Source: an uncultured Flavobacteriales bacterium
GTDB taxonomy: Bacteria > Bacteroidota > Bacteroidia > Flavobacteriales > Crocinitomicaceae
Direction: 5' to 3'
NCBI GenBank assembly: GCA_946479285.1
Contig: CAMLFH010000001.1
Span: 248,001 to 312,000, forward strand
DNA length: 64,000 nt
Both the position numbers and the translations under genes were made by a program. This document shows, in pieces, positions 35,306 through 46,900 of the stretch. The notes beneath the pieces were generated by a model. The model was given only the letters and a program-made list of their open reading frames with translations. It was not told the origin of the DNA and ran no database searches. Position 1 is the stretch's first letter, and each line of letters opens with the position of its first letter.

Positions 35306-35995
35306 TCAGAACAATAATTCTTTCAATTCTTCCACCGCCTCCACCGCGCTCTTGTTTATTTTAGTGAAAAGGCTTTCAACTTGCAATTGGTCTGCTTTGG
35401 GGTCAACAAGTATTTTCCGGCAGGAAGCCTTGGTATAATGAATGAGATTAGCGGCCGGGTAAACACTGAGAGAAGTTCCTACGACAATCAATATATCAGC
35501 CTGCTCCACCATTCGGCCGGCCTGCTCCAACAGCGGGACTTCTTCGCCAAACCAAACAACGTGCGGTCTTAGCGGAAATCCGTCATCACAGCAATCCGTC
35601 ATTTTTAGTTCATGTCCATCAATGAGATAGTATTTCTTCTCTTTATCGGGCCCTGAACTCTTTGCATAACGGATATTGCCGTGTAAGTGAAGGACATTGC
35701 TGCTTCCTGCCCGCTCATGCAGGTCATCGATATTCTGTGTAACAACCTGTACATTAAAATGTTCCTGCAGATCACTGAAATAATGGTGAGCCGGGTTCGG
35801 ATTTGCGCTTATAACATTGAGCCGTCTTTCGTTATAGAATTTCTGCACCAGGTCGGGATTATTTTGCCAGGCTTGTGGTGTTGCCACCTCTTCGATGGAA
35901 TAATTTTCCCACAACCCATCGCTGTCCCGAAAAGTTTTAATCCCGCTTTCCGCACTAATCCCCGCTCCCGATAGAATAACAAGGTTATATTTCAT
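35306..35995 (-). CDS. cobB: Sir2-family NAD-dependent protein deacylase (SIRT5-like)
   Basis: Sirtuins remove acyl groups from lysines with NAD. The 229-residue protein has the NAD-binding GAGISAESGI (10-19), TQNIDDLHERAG and the catalytic histidine H105 in HLHG. Y54 and R57 (KFYNERR) form the Y-x-x-R pair that marks class III, SIRT5-like enzymes that prefer succinyl or malonyl lysine. The zinc-binding tetrad is degenerate: between HLHGN and VVWFGE there is only an adjacent pair, C135-C136, where two CxxC pairs are usual. The start gives the normal short N-terminus. The gene stands alone on the minus strand. Confidence 0.92.
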   Translation of the reverse strand: MKYNLVILSGAGISAESGIKTFRDSDGLWENYSIEEVATPQAWQNNPDLVQKFYNERRLNVISANPNPAHHYFSDLQEHFNVQVVTQNIDDLHERAGSSNVLHLHGNIRYAKSSGPDKEKKYYLIDGHELKMTDCCDDGFPLRPHVVWFGEEVPLLEQAGRMVEQADILIVVGTSLSVYPAANLIHYTKASCRKILVDPKADQLQVESLFTKINKSAVEAVEELKELLF

Positions 35996-36055
35996 ATCAT
36001 CTATTTAGCTTTCCAATAGTCAAAGTTAATTGAATCAAGCTTAGGTGGTTAAATA

Positions 36056-36087
36056 GTTGTTAAGTTATTGCCATAATGTTAGATTTG
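36056..36087 (+). promoter_or_regulatory. Promoter for the 36109 gene
   Basis: GTTG at 36056-36059 and TAGATTTG at 36080-36087 match the Bacteroidota pattern with a 20-bp spacer, 22 bp before the ATG. Confidence 0.75.
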
Positions 36088-36108
36088 GAATTCTAAAACG
36101 TTAAGATT

Positions 36109-38004
36109 ATGAAAAAAAGTTTACTTGCCTTGTCGGCTCTTTTTTCAGTAGGTTCTGCTTTCTCACAAGTAGTAATGTCTGAAAATTTTGATGCTGGAAC
36201 AACTTTGCCTGCTGGTTGGGCACAATACAACGTGGACGGATTAACTCCCGCTACAAACGTAAATTACATGGGTACTAACGCATGGTTGGTTCGTGCAAAC
36301 AGTGTAACCGGAGCTGGAAACCATTTAGTTTCAACTTCCTGGTATACTCCTGCAGGAACATCTAATGACTGGATTGTTTCTCCTTCAATCGCAGTTCCGA
36401 ACTCAACAGGATTCATGTGTCAGTTTGATGTAATGGCTCCGGATGTTCAGTTCCCGGATGGATATAAAGTATATGTTTCTACTACTGGAAATGCAGTAGC
36501 AGATTTCAGTAACCCTGCTGTTCTTACAGTTGCGGGTGCTCCAAGTACTTATACTTCTCAGTCTTTCTCTTTGGATGCATACCAGGGACAAAACATTTAC
36601 ATCGCGATCCAAAATAACTCAAACGATAAATTCTTATTGTTTGTAGATAATTTCGTTGTTCGTAAACCAATGAACGATGACGCGATGCTTCTTTCTTCTA
36701 CTTTGAATCGTTACTCTTTGGTCAGCACAAACAATACTTTGTCAATGCGTGTTAAAAACGACGGTGCAAACACGATTACAGGATTGACAGTTGATTGGAA
36801 TGACGGAACAGCTCACAGCAGCACGATCACGACAAACATCGCTCCGGGAGCTACAGTAACTGTAAATCACCCGACAGCTGTAAATTATGCTACTGTTGTT
36901 GAGGAGAACTTAAACATCACTATCACTGCAGTTAACGGAAATGCTGACGCAACTGATAACACATCAACTAACAAAATCAACACAGTAAGTGTGAACTCTC
37001 CGAAAGTTGTATTGATCGAAGAAGGAACAGGAACATGGTGTGGATGGTGTCCAAGAGGTGCTGTTGCAATGGAATACATGGAGAACACATATCCTAATAC
37101 ATTCGCAGGTATCGCAGTACACAATGATGACCCGATGATGGTTACAGCTTATGATGCTGCTGCTGCTTTCTCCGGATTCCCGGGAGCAAACGTAGATCGT
37201 GCACTTTTAGGAGTAGATGTTTCTGACCAGGATTTTGATAATTATTACCAGGATCGTATCGGTAATATTTCACCGGCTGGTTTAGGAATTCAGACAGGTG
37301 GTTCAGGAAATTCGGTAACAGTTACTGTTAACGCAACTTTCCGCACTGTTTTTGCTGCTTCAGACTACCGTTTGGCTGTAGTTATCTCTGAAGACAATGT
37401 AACTGGAACAGGTTCTACTTATAACCAAACAAACTATTACAGTTCAACTTCGCAAAACATTGCATTGAACGGTGCAGGACACAACTGGCAAACATCACCG
37501 AACCCGGTACCTGCTGCAACTATGGAATATGACCATGTTGGTAGAGCTTTGTTGGGTGGTTATGATGGTCAGGCTGGTTCAGTACCTGCAGCTATCACAG
37601 ACGGACAAGTAGCAACGTATACATTCAACTACACAGTTCCGGGTACAAGCACACGTGCTAATATGCATGCAGTTGCATTGTTGATCGACCAGGTTACAGG
37701 TGAGGTTGTAAATGCGAAAGAAATTTCTTTGGCAACTCTAGGTTTGGCTGAGACTTCAACAATCAATATGGAAGTATTCCCTAACCCGACTTCTGACTTC
37801 GTAAACGTGAAGTTTGACGGACAAGGTGGAGATTACACCGTTTCAATCATTGATTTGTCAGGACGTACTGTTGCATCTAAAGTTGTTACTGGTGCAGGTT
37901 CTACAGCAGTTGAAGTTCCGGTTGCTGGTTTAGTAGCAGGAAACTACTTAATCTCAGTTGCTAACGAGACTGGATCTTACACACAAAAATTGATGGTGAA
38001 GTAA
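36109..38004 (+). CDS. Secreted choice-of-anchor/Omp28-like protein with CGWC motif and T9SS type A domain
   Basis: The 631-residue product has a signal peptide (MKKSLLALSALFSVGSAFSQ). A jelly-roll-type domain (about 25-190, with SENFDAGTTLPAGWAQY and DNFVVRKP, cleaved-adhesin or choice-of-anchor J type) comes first, then an Ig-like domain. A thioredoxin-like Omp28 domain follows, starting VVLIEEGTGTWCGWCPRG, with C311 and C314. The last 75 residues are a type A sorting domain (MEVFPNPTSDFVNVKF, IDLSGRTVASK, KLMVK). It is therefore a secreted or surface-bound thioredoxin-fold protein that would pass through SprA. It is a single-gene unit with promoter and terminator. Redox activity is inferred from CGWC only. 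Confidence 0.87.
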   Translation: MKKSLLALSALFSVGSAFSQVVMSENFDAGTTLPAGWAQYNVDGLTPATNVNYMGTNAWLVRANSVTGAGNHLVSTSWYTPAGTSNDWIVSPSIAVPNSTGFMCQFDVMAPDVQFPDGYKVYVSTTGNAVADFSNPAVLTVAGAPSTYTSQSFSLDAYQGQNIYIAIQNNSNDKFLLFVDNFVVRKPMNDDAMLLSSTLNRYSLVSTNNTLSMRVKNDGANTITGLTVDWNDGTAHSSTITTNIAPGATVTVNHPTAVNYATVVEENLNITITAVNGNADATDNTSTNKINTVSVNSPKVVLIEEGTGTWCGWCPRGAVAMEYMENTYPNTFAGIAVHNDDPMMVTAYDAAAAFSGFPGANVDRALLGVDVSDQDFDNYYQDRIGNISPAGLGIQTGGSGNSVTVTVNATFRTVFAASDYRLAVVISEDNVTGTGSTYNQTNYYSSTSQNIALNGAGHNWQTSPNPVPAATMEYDHVGRALLGGYDGQAGSVPAAITDGQVATYTFNYTVPGTSTRANMHAVALLIDQVTGEVVNAKEISLATLGLAETSTINMEVFPNPTSDFVNVKFDGQGGDYTVSIIDLSGRTVASKVVTGAGSTAVEVPVAGLVAGNYLISVANETGSYTQKLMVK

Positions 38005-38025
38005 TTCACACATAATTCAATAGTG

Positions 38026-38060
38026 AAGCCCTGACGATAAATGTCAGGGCTTTCTTTTTA
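38026..38060 (+). terminator. Terminator after the 36109 gene
   Basis: AAGCCCTGAC and GTCAGGGCTT form a perfect 10-bp stem with a 7-nt loop, followed by TCTTTTT. Confidence 0.92.
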
Positions 38061-38124
38061 TCAGAACTTTTGATGCTCTTGTATTAAGATTTATTAACTT
38101 TATCGCCCCTTACAATCATATTAT

Positions 38125-40389
38125 ATGGCAAAAGTTCGCAAACAAGATGCACTAGATTATCATGCTTCAGGAAGACCCGGTAAAATAGAGGTGGTTCCTA
38201 CGAAACCTTATGCGTCTCAACGTGATTTGTCTTTAGCATATTCTCCGGGAGTTGCTGAGCCGTGTTTAAAGATTGCGGAAAATCCGTCGGATGTATACAA
38301 ATACACCAGCAAAGCAAACCTGGTAGCAGTAATTTCAAACGGAACGGCCGTACTTGGTTTGGGTGATATTGGTCCATTAGCTTCCAAGCCTGTAATGGAG
38401 GGAAAAGGATTGTTATTCAAAATCTTCGCAGATATCGACGTGTTTGATATCGAAATTGACGCGAAAGATCCGGAATTGTTTATTCAAACTGTGAAAGCGA
38501 TTGCTCCTACTTTTGGAGGAATCAACCTGGAAGACATTAAAGCTCCGGAAGCTTTTGAAATAGAACGCCGATTAAAAGAAGAATTGGACATTCCTTTGAT
38601 GCACGATGATCAGCATGGAACAGCTATTATTTCTGCTGCAGCCTTGTTGAATGCATTGGAATTAGCTAAAAAGAAAATTGGGAAAGTAAAAATTGTTATC
38701 TCAGGTGCCGGGGCGGCGGCAATTTCCTGTGCCAAACTATACATGGCCCTGGGAGCTTCAGTGAATAACATCTTCATGTTCGACAGTAAAGGATTAATCC
38801 ATGCTGAAAGAACAGGACTGGATGAAATGAAGCAGATCTTTGCAACACACAAAAAAGACGCGACTCTGGAAGAATCTTTCAAGGGAGCAGATGTATTCAT
38901 CGGTTTGTCAAAAGGGAATATTGTTTCGAAAGAAATGGTTGCAGCAATGGCGAAGAATCCAATCGTTTTTGCATTGGCGAATCCCGATCCGGAAATATCT
39001 TACAAAGATGCCATGGCAACGCGTAATGATATTATTATGGCAACCGGACGTTCGGACCATCCTAACCAGGTAAACAATGTACTTGGATTCCCGTTTATTT
39101 TCAGAGGGGCATTGGATGTAAGAGCAACAGGTATTAACGAAGAAATGAAATTAGCAGCCGTAAAGGCAATTGCGAATCTGGCAAAGGAAACAATCCCGGA
39201 GGAAGTAATTGAAGCTTACGGTGAAAAACATATTTCCTTTGGAAGGGAACAAATCATTCCAAAACCGCTGGATCCGCGTTTGATCTATCATGTTGCTCCT
39301 GCAGTTGCACGGGCAGCGATGGAATCAGGAATCGCTCAAAATCCAATTACGGACTGGGCGGAATATGAAATGATCCTGAAGAAAAGATTGGGATTGGACA
39401 ATAAACTCGTTCGACAAATTACCACGAAAGCTCAAAACAATCCGAAAAGGGTGGTTTTCGCGGAAGCAGATAATGTGAAAATCCTGAAAGCGGCTCAAAC
39501 GACCTGTGAAGAGGGTGTTTGTTTCCCGATTTTACTTGGAAAACGAAGAGTTATCGAGTCCCTGATCGCTGAATATTCGATCGAGATCCCGAATATGATC
39601 ATTATTGATCCAAAATCCGACACGGAAAAAATGCGCCGCCAGGTTTATGGCAAATCTTTCTTTGAGAAGCGTAAACGCAAAGGAGTCACAGAATATGAAG
39701 CTATCCAGTTGATGCGCGAGCGGAACCATTTTGGTGCTATGATGGTTGATCAGGGAGATGCGGATGCAATGATTTCCGGATTGACAAGAAACTACAGAGA
39801 TGTGGTTCGTCCTGCAATCCAGGTAATCGGCTTGCAAAAAGACGTGAATACTATAGCCGGTGTTTACATCCTGAATACCAAAAGAGGACCGATCTTCCTG
39901 GCAGATACTACCATCAATATGAATCCTACGGCTTGTCAAATTGCCGAGATCACGAACAACGTTGCCAAAACACTTCGGAAATTCAAAGTAATTCCAAAAA
40001 TTGCCCTGTTGAGTTATTCGAACTTTGGTTCTGCACCGGGAGAGGATTCTGAAAAAATGGCTGAGGCAATTAAGATCCTGCATGAGAATTATCCTACTTT
40101 GATCGTTGACGGAGAAGTTCAGGCAAATTTCGCATTGAATAATGAGTTGATGAATGAAAAATTCGCTTTCTCGCAATTGGCAAATAAGGAAGTGAATACC
40201 CTGATCTTCCCAAATCTTTCGTCCGGAAACATCGCATACAAATTATTGCAGCAAATGACGGATTCTGATGCAATCGGACCAATCCTGGTTGGATTAAAGA
40301 AATCAGTTCATGTATTGCAAATGGGTTCATCCGTGCGCGAGATAGTAAACATGGTCAAAGTTGCCGTAGTAGACGCACAAACTAAGTAG
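38125..40389 (+). CDS. maeB: NADP-dependent malic enzyme with phosphotransacetylase-like domain
   Basis: The enzyme converts malate to pyruvate and CO2 with reduction of NADP. At 754 residues this is the long MaeB type. Residues 1-420 are the malic enzyme part ([29 protein letters not shown] [35 protein letters not shown]). Residues 430-754 are a phosphotransacetylase-like domain that in this family is regulatory ([32 protein letters not shown]). It is first in a tight unit with ruvA 13 bp downstream, then sprA. A weak promoter (TAACTTTA, 38095-38102) lies just upstream. Confidence 0.96.
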   Translation: MAKVRKQDALDYHASGRPGKIEVVPTKPYASQRDLSLAYSPGVAEPCLKIAENPSDVYKYTSKANLVAVISNGTAVLGLGDIGPLASKPVMEGKGLLFKIFADIDVFDIEIDAKDPELFIQTVKAIAPTFGGINLEDIKAPEAFEIERRLKEELDIPLMHDDQHGTAIISAAALLNALELAKKKIGKVKIVISGAGAAAISCAKLYMALGASVNNIFMFDSKGLIHAERTGLDEMKQIFATHKKDATLEESFKGADVFIGLSKGNIVSKEMVAAMAKNPIVFALANPDPEISYKDAMATRNDIIMATGRSDHPNQVNNVLGFPFIFRGALDVRATGINEEMKLAAVKAIANLAKETIPEEVIEAYGEKHISFGREQIIPKPLDPRLIYHVAPAVARAAMESGIAQNPITDWAEYEMILKKRLGLDNKLVRQITTKAQNNPKRVVFAEADNVKILKAAQTTCEEGVCFPILLGKRRVIESLIAEYSIEIPNMIIIDPKSDTEKMRRQVYGKSFFEKRKRKGVTEYEAIQLMRERNHFGAMMVDQGDADAMISGLTRNYRDVVRPAIQVIGLQKDVNTIAGVYILNTKRGPIFLADTTINMNPTACQIAEITNNVAKTLRKFKVIPKIALLSYSNFGSAPGEDSEKMAEAIKILHENYPTLIVDGEVQANFALNNELMNEKFAFSQLANKEVNTLIFPNLSSGNIAYKLLQQMTDSDAIGPILVGLKKSVHVLQMGSSVREIVNMVKVAVVDAQTK

Positions 40390-40402
40390 AAAATAAAAAA
40401 GA

Positions 40403-40981
40403 ATGATCTCACATCTCAACGGACGTTTAATTGAAAAAAATCCTACGAACCTCATTGTCGAATGTGGCGGTGTTGGATACTTCGTTAAAATATCACTGAA
40501 CACCTTCTCGGCTATCGGAAGCACAGAGTCTGTAAAGGTTTTGACCCAGCAGATCATCCGGGAAGATGCTCATTTGTTGTTCGGTTTTGCGACTTCCGAA
40601 GAGCGTGATGTATTCAACTTGTTGTTGTCTGTTTCGGGAATCGGACCAAACACGGCTATATTGATGCTTTCGTCCATGACCCCAAATGAGATTGCCAATG
40701 CAATACAAACGGAAGATGTGCGTTCTATACAAGCGATAAAAGGAATTGGAGCAAAAACCGCACAACGGGTTATTATCGATTTGAAAGATAAGATGTTGAA
40801 GGTGGAATGGAACGATGCAACAAATATTTTTGTCGGAAACAATACAAATCGATTTGATGCGTTAACTGCTTTGATTTCTTTAGGTTTCGATAAAAAATCA
40901 GCAGAGAAAGCAATAGAAAAAATTGCCACCGGAGATGAGACTGTGGAAGAATTAATTAAAGGGGCACTGAAAATACTATAA
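40403..40981 (+). CDS. ruvA: Holliday junction branch-migration protein RuvA
   Basis: RuvA binds four-way DNA junctions and loads the RuvB motor during recombinational repair. The 192-residue protein has the usual three parts. An N-terminal OB fold (MISHLNGRLIEKNPTNLIVECGG... start) comes first. Then two helix-hairpin-helix motifs follow (VSGIGPNTAILML near 76-88 and IKGIGAKTAQRVI near 111-123). Last is a short C-terminal helical domain (DALTALISLGFDKKSAEKAI), which contacts RuvB. It lies between maeB and sprA with gaps of 13 and 4 bp. In many Bacteroidota ruvA stands directly before sprA, as here. Confidence 0.97.
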   Translation: MISHLNGRLIEKNPTNLIVECGGVGYFVKISLNTFSAIGSTESVKVLTQQIIREDAHLLFGFATSEERDVFNLLLSVSGIGPNTAILMLSSMTPNEIANAIQTEDVRSIQAIKGIGAKTAQRVIIDLKDKMLKVEWNDATNIFVGNNTNRFDALTALISLGFDKKSAEKAIEKIATGDETVEELIKGALKIL

Positions 40982-40985
40982 ACAC

Positions 40986-43900
40986 TTGGAAAAAAAATTG
41001 AACGCTAACTACACAAGAGTGATGCAACTGTTGACAACGGTTGTTTTCTGTTTTGTATCGCTTGTATTCTGGGCACAAACGCCACCGGATACTACGTTGC
41101 CATTTCCGATTACCAATCCGTTGGACCCAACTCAAAATAATCCTCAAAAATTCGACTTGGGAGATCCTTCAGGGGTGAAGAAAAGTATCGTTTTTGATCC
41201 GATTACAGGGAAATATATTTTCTCTGAAACAATGGGAAATACGAATATGAATTACCGAAATCCTTCCATGATGACCCTGGAAGAATATTTGGAATACGAA
41301 CGTCAAAAATCATTGAAGGAAAACTGGAAAGATAAAATTGACGAACAAACAGAAGAAGACAGAGCATTTGAATTACCGATTAAAATACCATCCAAAGTCT
41401 TCACCAGCTTCTTTGGTTCGGATGAAATTACCATTCGTCCGCAAGGATCCATCGAGTTAGCTTTTGGGGTCAATACTTCCCGCTACGATAACCCGATCTT
41501 ACCGGTAAAACAACGAAAAATTACACGTTTCGATTTCCAGCAGCAGATTCAGATGAATCTTGTTGGACAGATCGGAACGAAATTGAAACTGAGCGCAAGC
41601 TACAATACGCAGGCTGCCTTTGATTTCGATAACGTCACAAAATTGGGATATTCCGGAGATGAAGATCAGATCATTCAGCGAATCGAATTGGGAAATGTGA
41701 GTTTCCCTTCATTCGGAGCTTTGATCCCGGGTTCTCAAACCTTGTTCGGAGCTTACGCAAAATTGCGTTTCGGAGATTTGACCGTTGATGCGATCGGTGC
41801 GTCATCCAAAGGGAAAAGAACGGAAATCAATATTACAGGAAAAGCACAAATCCAGCCATTTGAAGTGACCGCCGATAACTACGAGGCCAATCGCCACTAC
41901 TTCCTGAATTTGTTCTTCCACGACCAGTACAATGCTTCGATGGCTCAAATGCCAAACGTGGCTTCTGAAACCTACGTCACAAGAATGGAGGTTTGGGTTA
42001 CAAACAGAATTAACAATACCGAGAATTCAAGAAATATCCTTGCATTTTCCGATTTAGGGGAATCCCAGCCGGCAAATGTGCAGGGTGCTCCCGGAAACTT
42101 ATCGCCTTCACCTTTTCCAAACAATCAGTCGAACGGACTTTACAATTATTTGACGGTTGGCGGCCCGGCTCAGACTATTCGTGCATTCAACGGAGCAGTT
42201 GCAGAATTATCTTCTCAAACAGCTACTCCCGGACCATTCCAGCAGGCTATTCACTACGAAAAAGTGGAAAATGCCCGCAAATTGAGTGAATCCGAATATT
42301 CCTACAACGCTTTGTTAGGATTTATTTCCCTGAGTCAGCCTTTGAACAACGATGAGGTTTTGGCTGTTGCCTATGAGTATACCTACAGAGGAACTACTTA
42401 CCAGGTCGGTGAATTTTCCACGGATGGTGTTGCGGGTCAGAATGCTTTATACCTGAAATTATTGAAACCAACGATCACAAATCCGTCTTTGAAGATCTGG
42501 GATTTGATGATGAAAAACATCTATTCCATTGGTGCTTACCAGGTGGATCCGAATGGTTTCAAATTGAATATTTTTTACAACAACCCGGAAACATCGGTAT
42601 TGGCGCCAATTTTGCCTTATCCCGGATTAGATGATAAACAGATCATTACTTTGGTCGAAATGGACCGGATGAATGTCAATAATCAGCAGTTCTCCGATGG
42701 ATTATTCGATTTTGTTCCCATTATGTACAATGGGAATAAGGCGGAAACAGGTGGTACAATCAACACTAAGAACGGTCGCGTTATGTTCTCCACTACCGAA
42801 CCTTTTGGTCAGGTGTTGAAGCAAAAATTAATGAGCAGCAATCCTCCCATGGATGAGCTTAATGCAAATAGAATTGCATACACGGAATTGTACGATTCCA
42901 CGAAAACAGCTGCTCAGCAAATTCCGGCAAAGAACCGTTTTGTGTTCAAAGGAGAATACCAATCTTCAGTTACCTCGGATATCTCATTGAATGCTTTAAA
43001 TGTTCCGGAAGGAGCGGTTAAGGTAACAGCAGGAGGAATCCCGATGGTAGAAGGACAGGATTACACAGTAGATTATAACTTAGGCCGTGTAAAAATCCTG
43101 AATACAGGAGTTTTGGAATCAAATACGCCGATCAAAATTTCCATTGAAAGTAACTCGGTCTTTGGATTCCAGTCGAAGTCCATGATCGGGACCCACCTCA
43201 ATTACCGGATCAATAAAGACTTCAATATTGGCGCAACCTGGTTGCGGATGATGGAACGTCCTGTGACTCAAAAGGTCGATTTCGGAAGTGAGCCATACAA
43301 GAACAATGTCATTGGTTTTGATATCAATTACCGCACAGAATTACCTTTCCTGACAAAATTCATCGATTTATTGCCAATCCTTTCCACGAAGGAAAAATCA
43401 TTTATGACTTTCAAAGGGGAATTTGCGCATTTGATTCCGGGAACTCCGAAAGCGATCTCAAAAGCTGGAATTTCATATGTGGATGATTTCGAAGGAAGCC
43501 AGAGTACTATCGATTTAAGAACTCAAAGTGCATGGCGCCTTGCGTCAACTCCACAGGGACAACCAGATCTTTTCCCGGAGGGTTCATCCAAAAACCTTTC
43601 AAATGGATTTAAGAGATCACTAATCGCATGGTATTTAATTGACCCGCTTTTTTATCAGTCTAACAATTTAACTCCACAGCACATCAAGGATGATCCGGCT
43701 CAGATTTTTGACAGCCGTATGCGTCAGGTAAGTCAGATAGATGTTTTCCCGAACCAGCAGTTAACTTATGGTGCAATCCCTACAATCCAGGTTTTGGAAT
43801 TGGGTTATTACCCGAAAGAACGTGGTATGTACAACTACGATACAACTGCTACCGTGAACCCGGATGGAACCTTTACTAATCCGGAAGATCGTTGGGGAGG

Positions 43901-46900
43901 AATTATGCGTTCATTGACAACGAATGATTTTGAGCAGGCAAACGTAGAGTTTATCCAGTTCTGGATTTTGGATCCGTTCAACCAGGATGCAATGACTGCT
44001 ACTCCAAATTTAACCGGTGGTGATTTGTATTTCAACTTAGGAAACGTTTCCGAAGATGTATTGGCAGATTCAAGAAAGAGTTTTGAAAACGGAATTCCCC
44101 CTTATGCGGGCGCGAATTATCCGGTAGTTATTACACCTTGGGCGCAGGTTTCTACGCAACAGGTAGTTGTAAATGCCTTTGATAACGATCCGAATTCCCG
44201 TGTAAACCAGGATGTTGGTATTGATGGGTACAAATCGGTGGAAGAGCAAACTTCTTATTCCGGTTATGTGGCCTGGGTGCAAGCCTCCAATTTTAATGCA
44301 GATGTAAAAGCCCGGATGATTGCCGATCCGTCCAATGACGACTACAACTTCTACCGCGATGATCAATATGATCAGCAACAGTTGAACATTCTTCAGCGTT
44401 ATAAAAAATATAATGGAATGGAAGGAAACTCTGCTACCACAGAGATGTCCGATACGATGAACGATGAAAAGTATCCGACACAGGCAAGAAACACGCCTGA
44501 TTTGGAGGATATCAACCAGGATAACAACTTATCTGAATCAGAAGCATATTTCCAGTACAAAGTGAGTTTGCGTCCTGCGGATATGGTTGTAGGAAAAAAT
44601 CACATTACAAGTGTGGTAACCTACACACCTGAGAACTCAACAAAAACGGAAAAATGGTACCAGTTCAAAGTTCCAATCAGAGAACCGGAAAGAGCAGTTA
44701 ACGGAATTCGTGATTTCAGATCCATTCGTTTCATGCGAATGTTCATGAAAGGATTTGACGAGGAAGTAATTGTTCGTTTTGCAAAATTGGAATTGGTTCG
44801 CGGAGAATGGAGAAAATACCTGTTGGATTTAACCACTCCGGGAGAGGTTATTCCGGTAGATCCAAACCTGACAACATTTAATATCGGGGCATTGAACTTT
44901 GAAGAGAACAATGAGAAAATTCCGATCGGATATCAAATTCCTCCGGGAATTCAGCGTGAAATTGACCCGTCGCAGCCCCAGCAGCGTCAAATGAATGAGC
45001 AGTCATTGACATTGGATGTTTGTAATCTTCAGGACGGTGATGCAAGAGCAGCTTACAAAAATGTTCAGTTCGATGTTCGTACCTACAAAAAATTGAAAAT
45101 GTATGTCCATGCTGAAGAAGTTGTTGCAAATACACTGCATGATAAAGACGTGACTTTATTTGTGCGTTTGGGGACAGATTTCGTAGACAACTATTACGAA
45201 TACGAACTTCCTTTGGGCCTTACAGCCTGGGGAACAAACAATGCGGACAATATCTGGCCGGAATCAAACAATATGGAGATCATATTCGACGATTTACTGG
45301 ATTTGAAAAAACGCCGAAATGATCTTTTGGGATCACCTGGTTCAGGTATCGCATCGAACGTAGAATACGTGATTATCGACCCTCAAAATCCGGATAGAAG
45401 AATCAAGGTAAAAGGAAGTCCGAACTTACAGGGAATTAAAACCATTATGATCGGGGTTCGTAACCCGAGTAAAACAGATCCAACGCCATGGGCGGATGAC
45501 GGACTTGCAAAATGTGTGCAGGTTTGGGTCAACGAATTGCGTTTAACCGATTTCGTAGACGACGGAGGTTCTGCAGCAATAGCTCAAATGCAGGTTCAGG
45601 CTGCTGATTTTGGTAGCTTCTCACTTTCGGGGAATTATTCCGGTGTGAACTGGGGAGCAGTTGATTCACGTGTTCAGGAAAGACAGCGAAATCAAAAAAT
45701 TGGAATGGATTTCCAGACAAACCTGCAATTGGGGCAATTCTTAGGTAATCGACTTAAAATTGCTGTTCCATTCTTCTATGGATACTCAGTTGGAATCATT
45801 AACCCGGAATATGATCCGTTCAACCCGGATATCAAATTGAGTTCTTACGAAGCAGGACAAAGAAAAAGCATCGCAAAAGTTGCACAGGATTATACAGAAC
45901 GCAAATCGTATAACTTCCAGGGAGTTCGAAAAGAACGTGCAGCAGGTAAAAAAGCACATTTCTACGATGTTTCCAACTGGACATTGGGTTATGGTTACAG
46001 TGAGAGCTTCCACCGCGACTTTAATACGAATTATGACCGTACCAAACAGTGGAAAGGTAGTGTTGCATACGCTTATACATTCGACAATAAGCCATTCGAG
46101 CCGTTCAAGAAGAATAAGAAAATGCAAAAGTCCAAATGGTGGGGCTTGATTAAGGAAACCAGCATTGGCTACTTACCAAAAACACTTGGATTTACAAATG
46201 ACATTCAGCGAAATTACAACGAGCGTCAGATCCGTAATACGATTGATACTTCGGCAGGTGCATTCCAGTACAAGCCGGTTTATGTGAAGAATTTCCAATG
46301 GAACAGAGGTTACCGGTTAGGTTGGGATTTGACCAAAAACCTGAAACTGACTTTCAATGCAAACAACAGAGCTATCTTCGATGAAGGCGACGGAGAAGTA
46401 AACCGCCGTGGAGATGAAACACTCTACCGGGAGTTTAAGGATACGATTCGCAAGCAGTTGAGTACATTTGGAAAGACCATGGATTATACCCATGATTATA
46501 CTTTCTCCTATAACGTTCCGTTTAACTTGATCCCTGCTTTGGACTGGTTAACAGGAAATACTAAATATACCGGAACTTATAACTGGCAGCGTTCTCCGCT
46601 TGGTCAGGAAGAATACGGAAATATTGTTCAGAACAGCCGTACTATTAATGCGACTCTTCAGGCGAATATGACCACTTTGTATAACAAGATCCCATTCTTT
46701 AAAAAGGTCAATACGGGTGGTGCTCCATCAAGAACAACACCTGCAAGGCAAAAAGCTGGAGGAGCGGAAGAAGCCAAACCGGAAGAAAAACCTAAAGACG
46801 GTGGCTTAACGGAATTGAAACCGCCGAAACCATTGGAAGAGATGACCAAAAAGGAGCGCAGACAATGGGAACGCAAGAAACGGAAGCATGAGCGCCAACA

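Noticed and set aside
39532..40176. 214-codon open frame antisense to maeB
   Set aside because: Antisense to a well-supported gene; composition and lack of promoter suggest a shadow frame.
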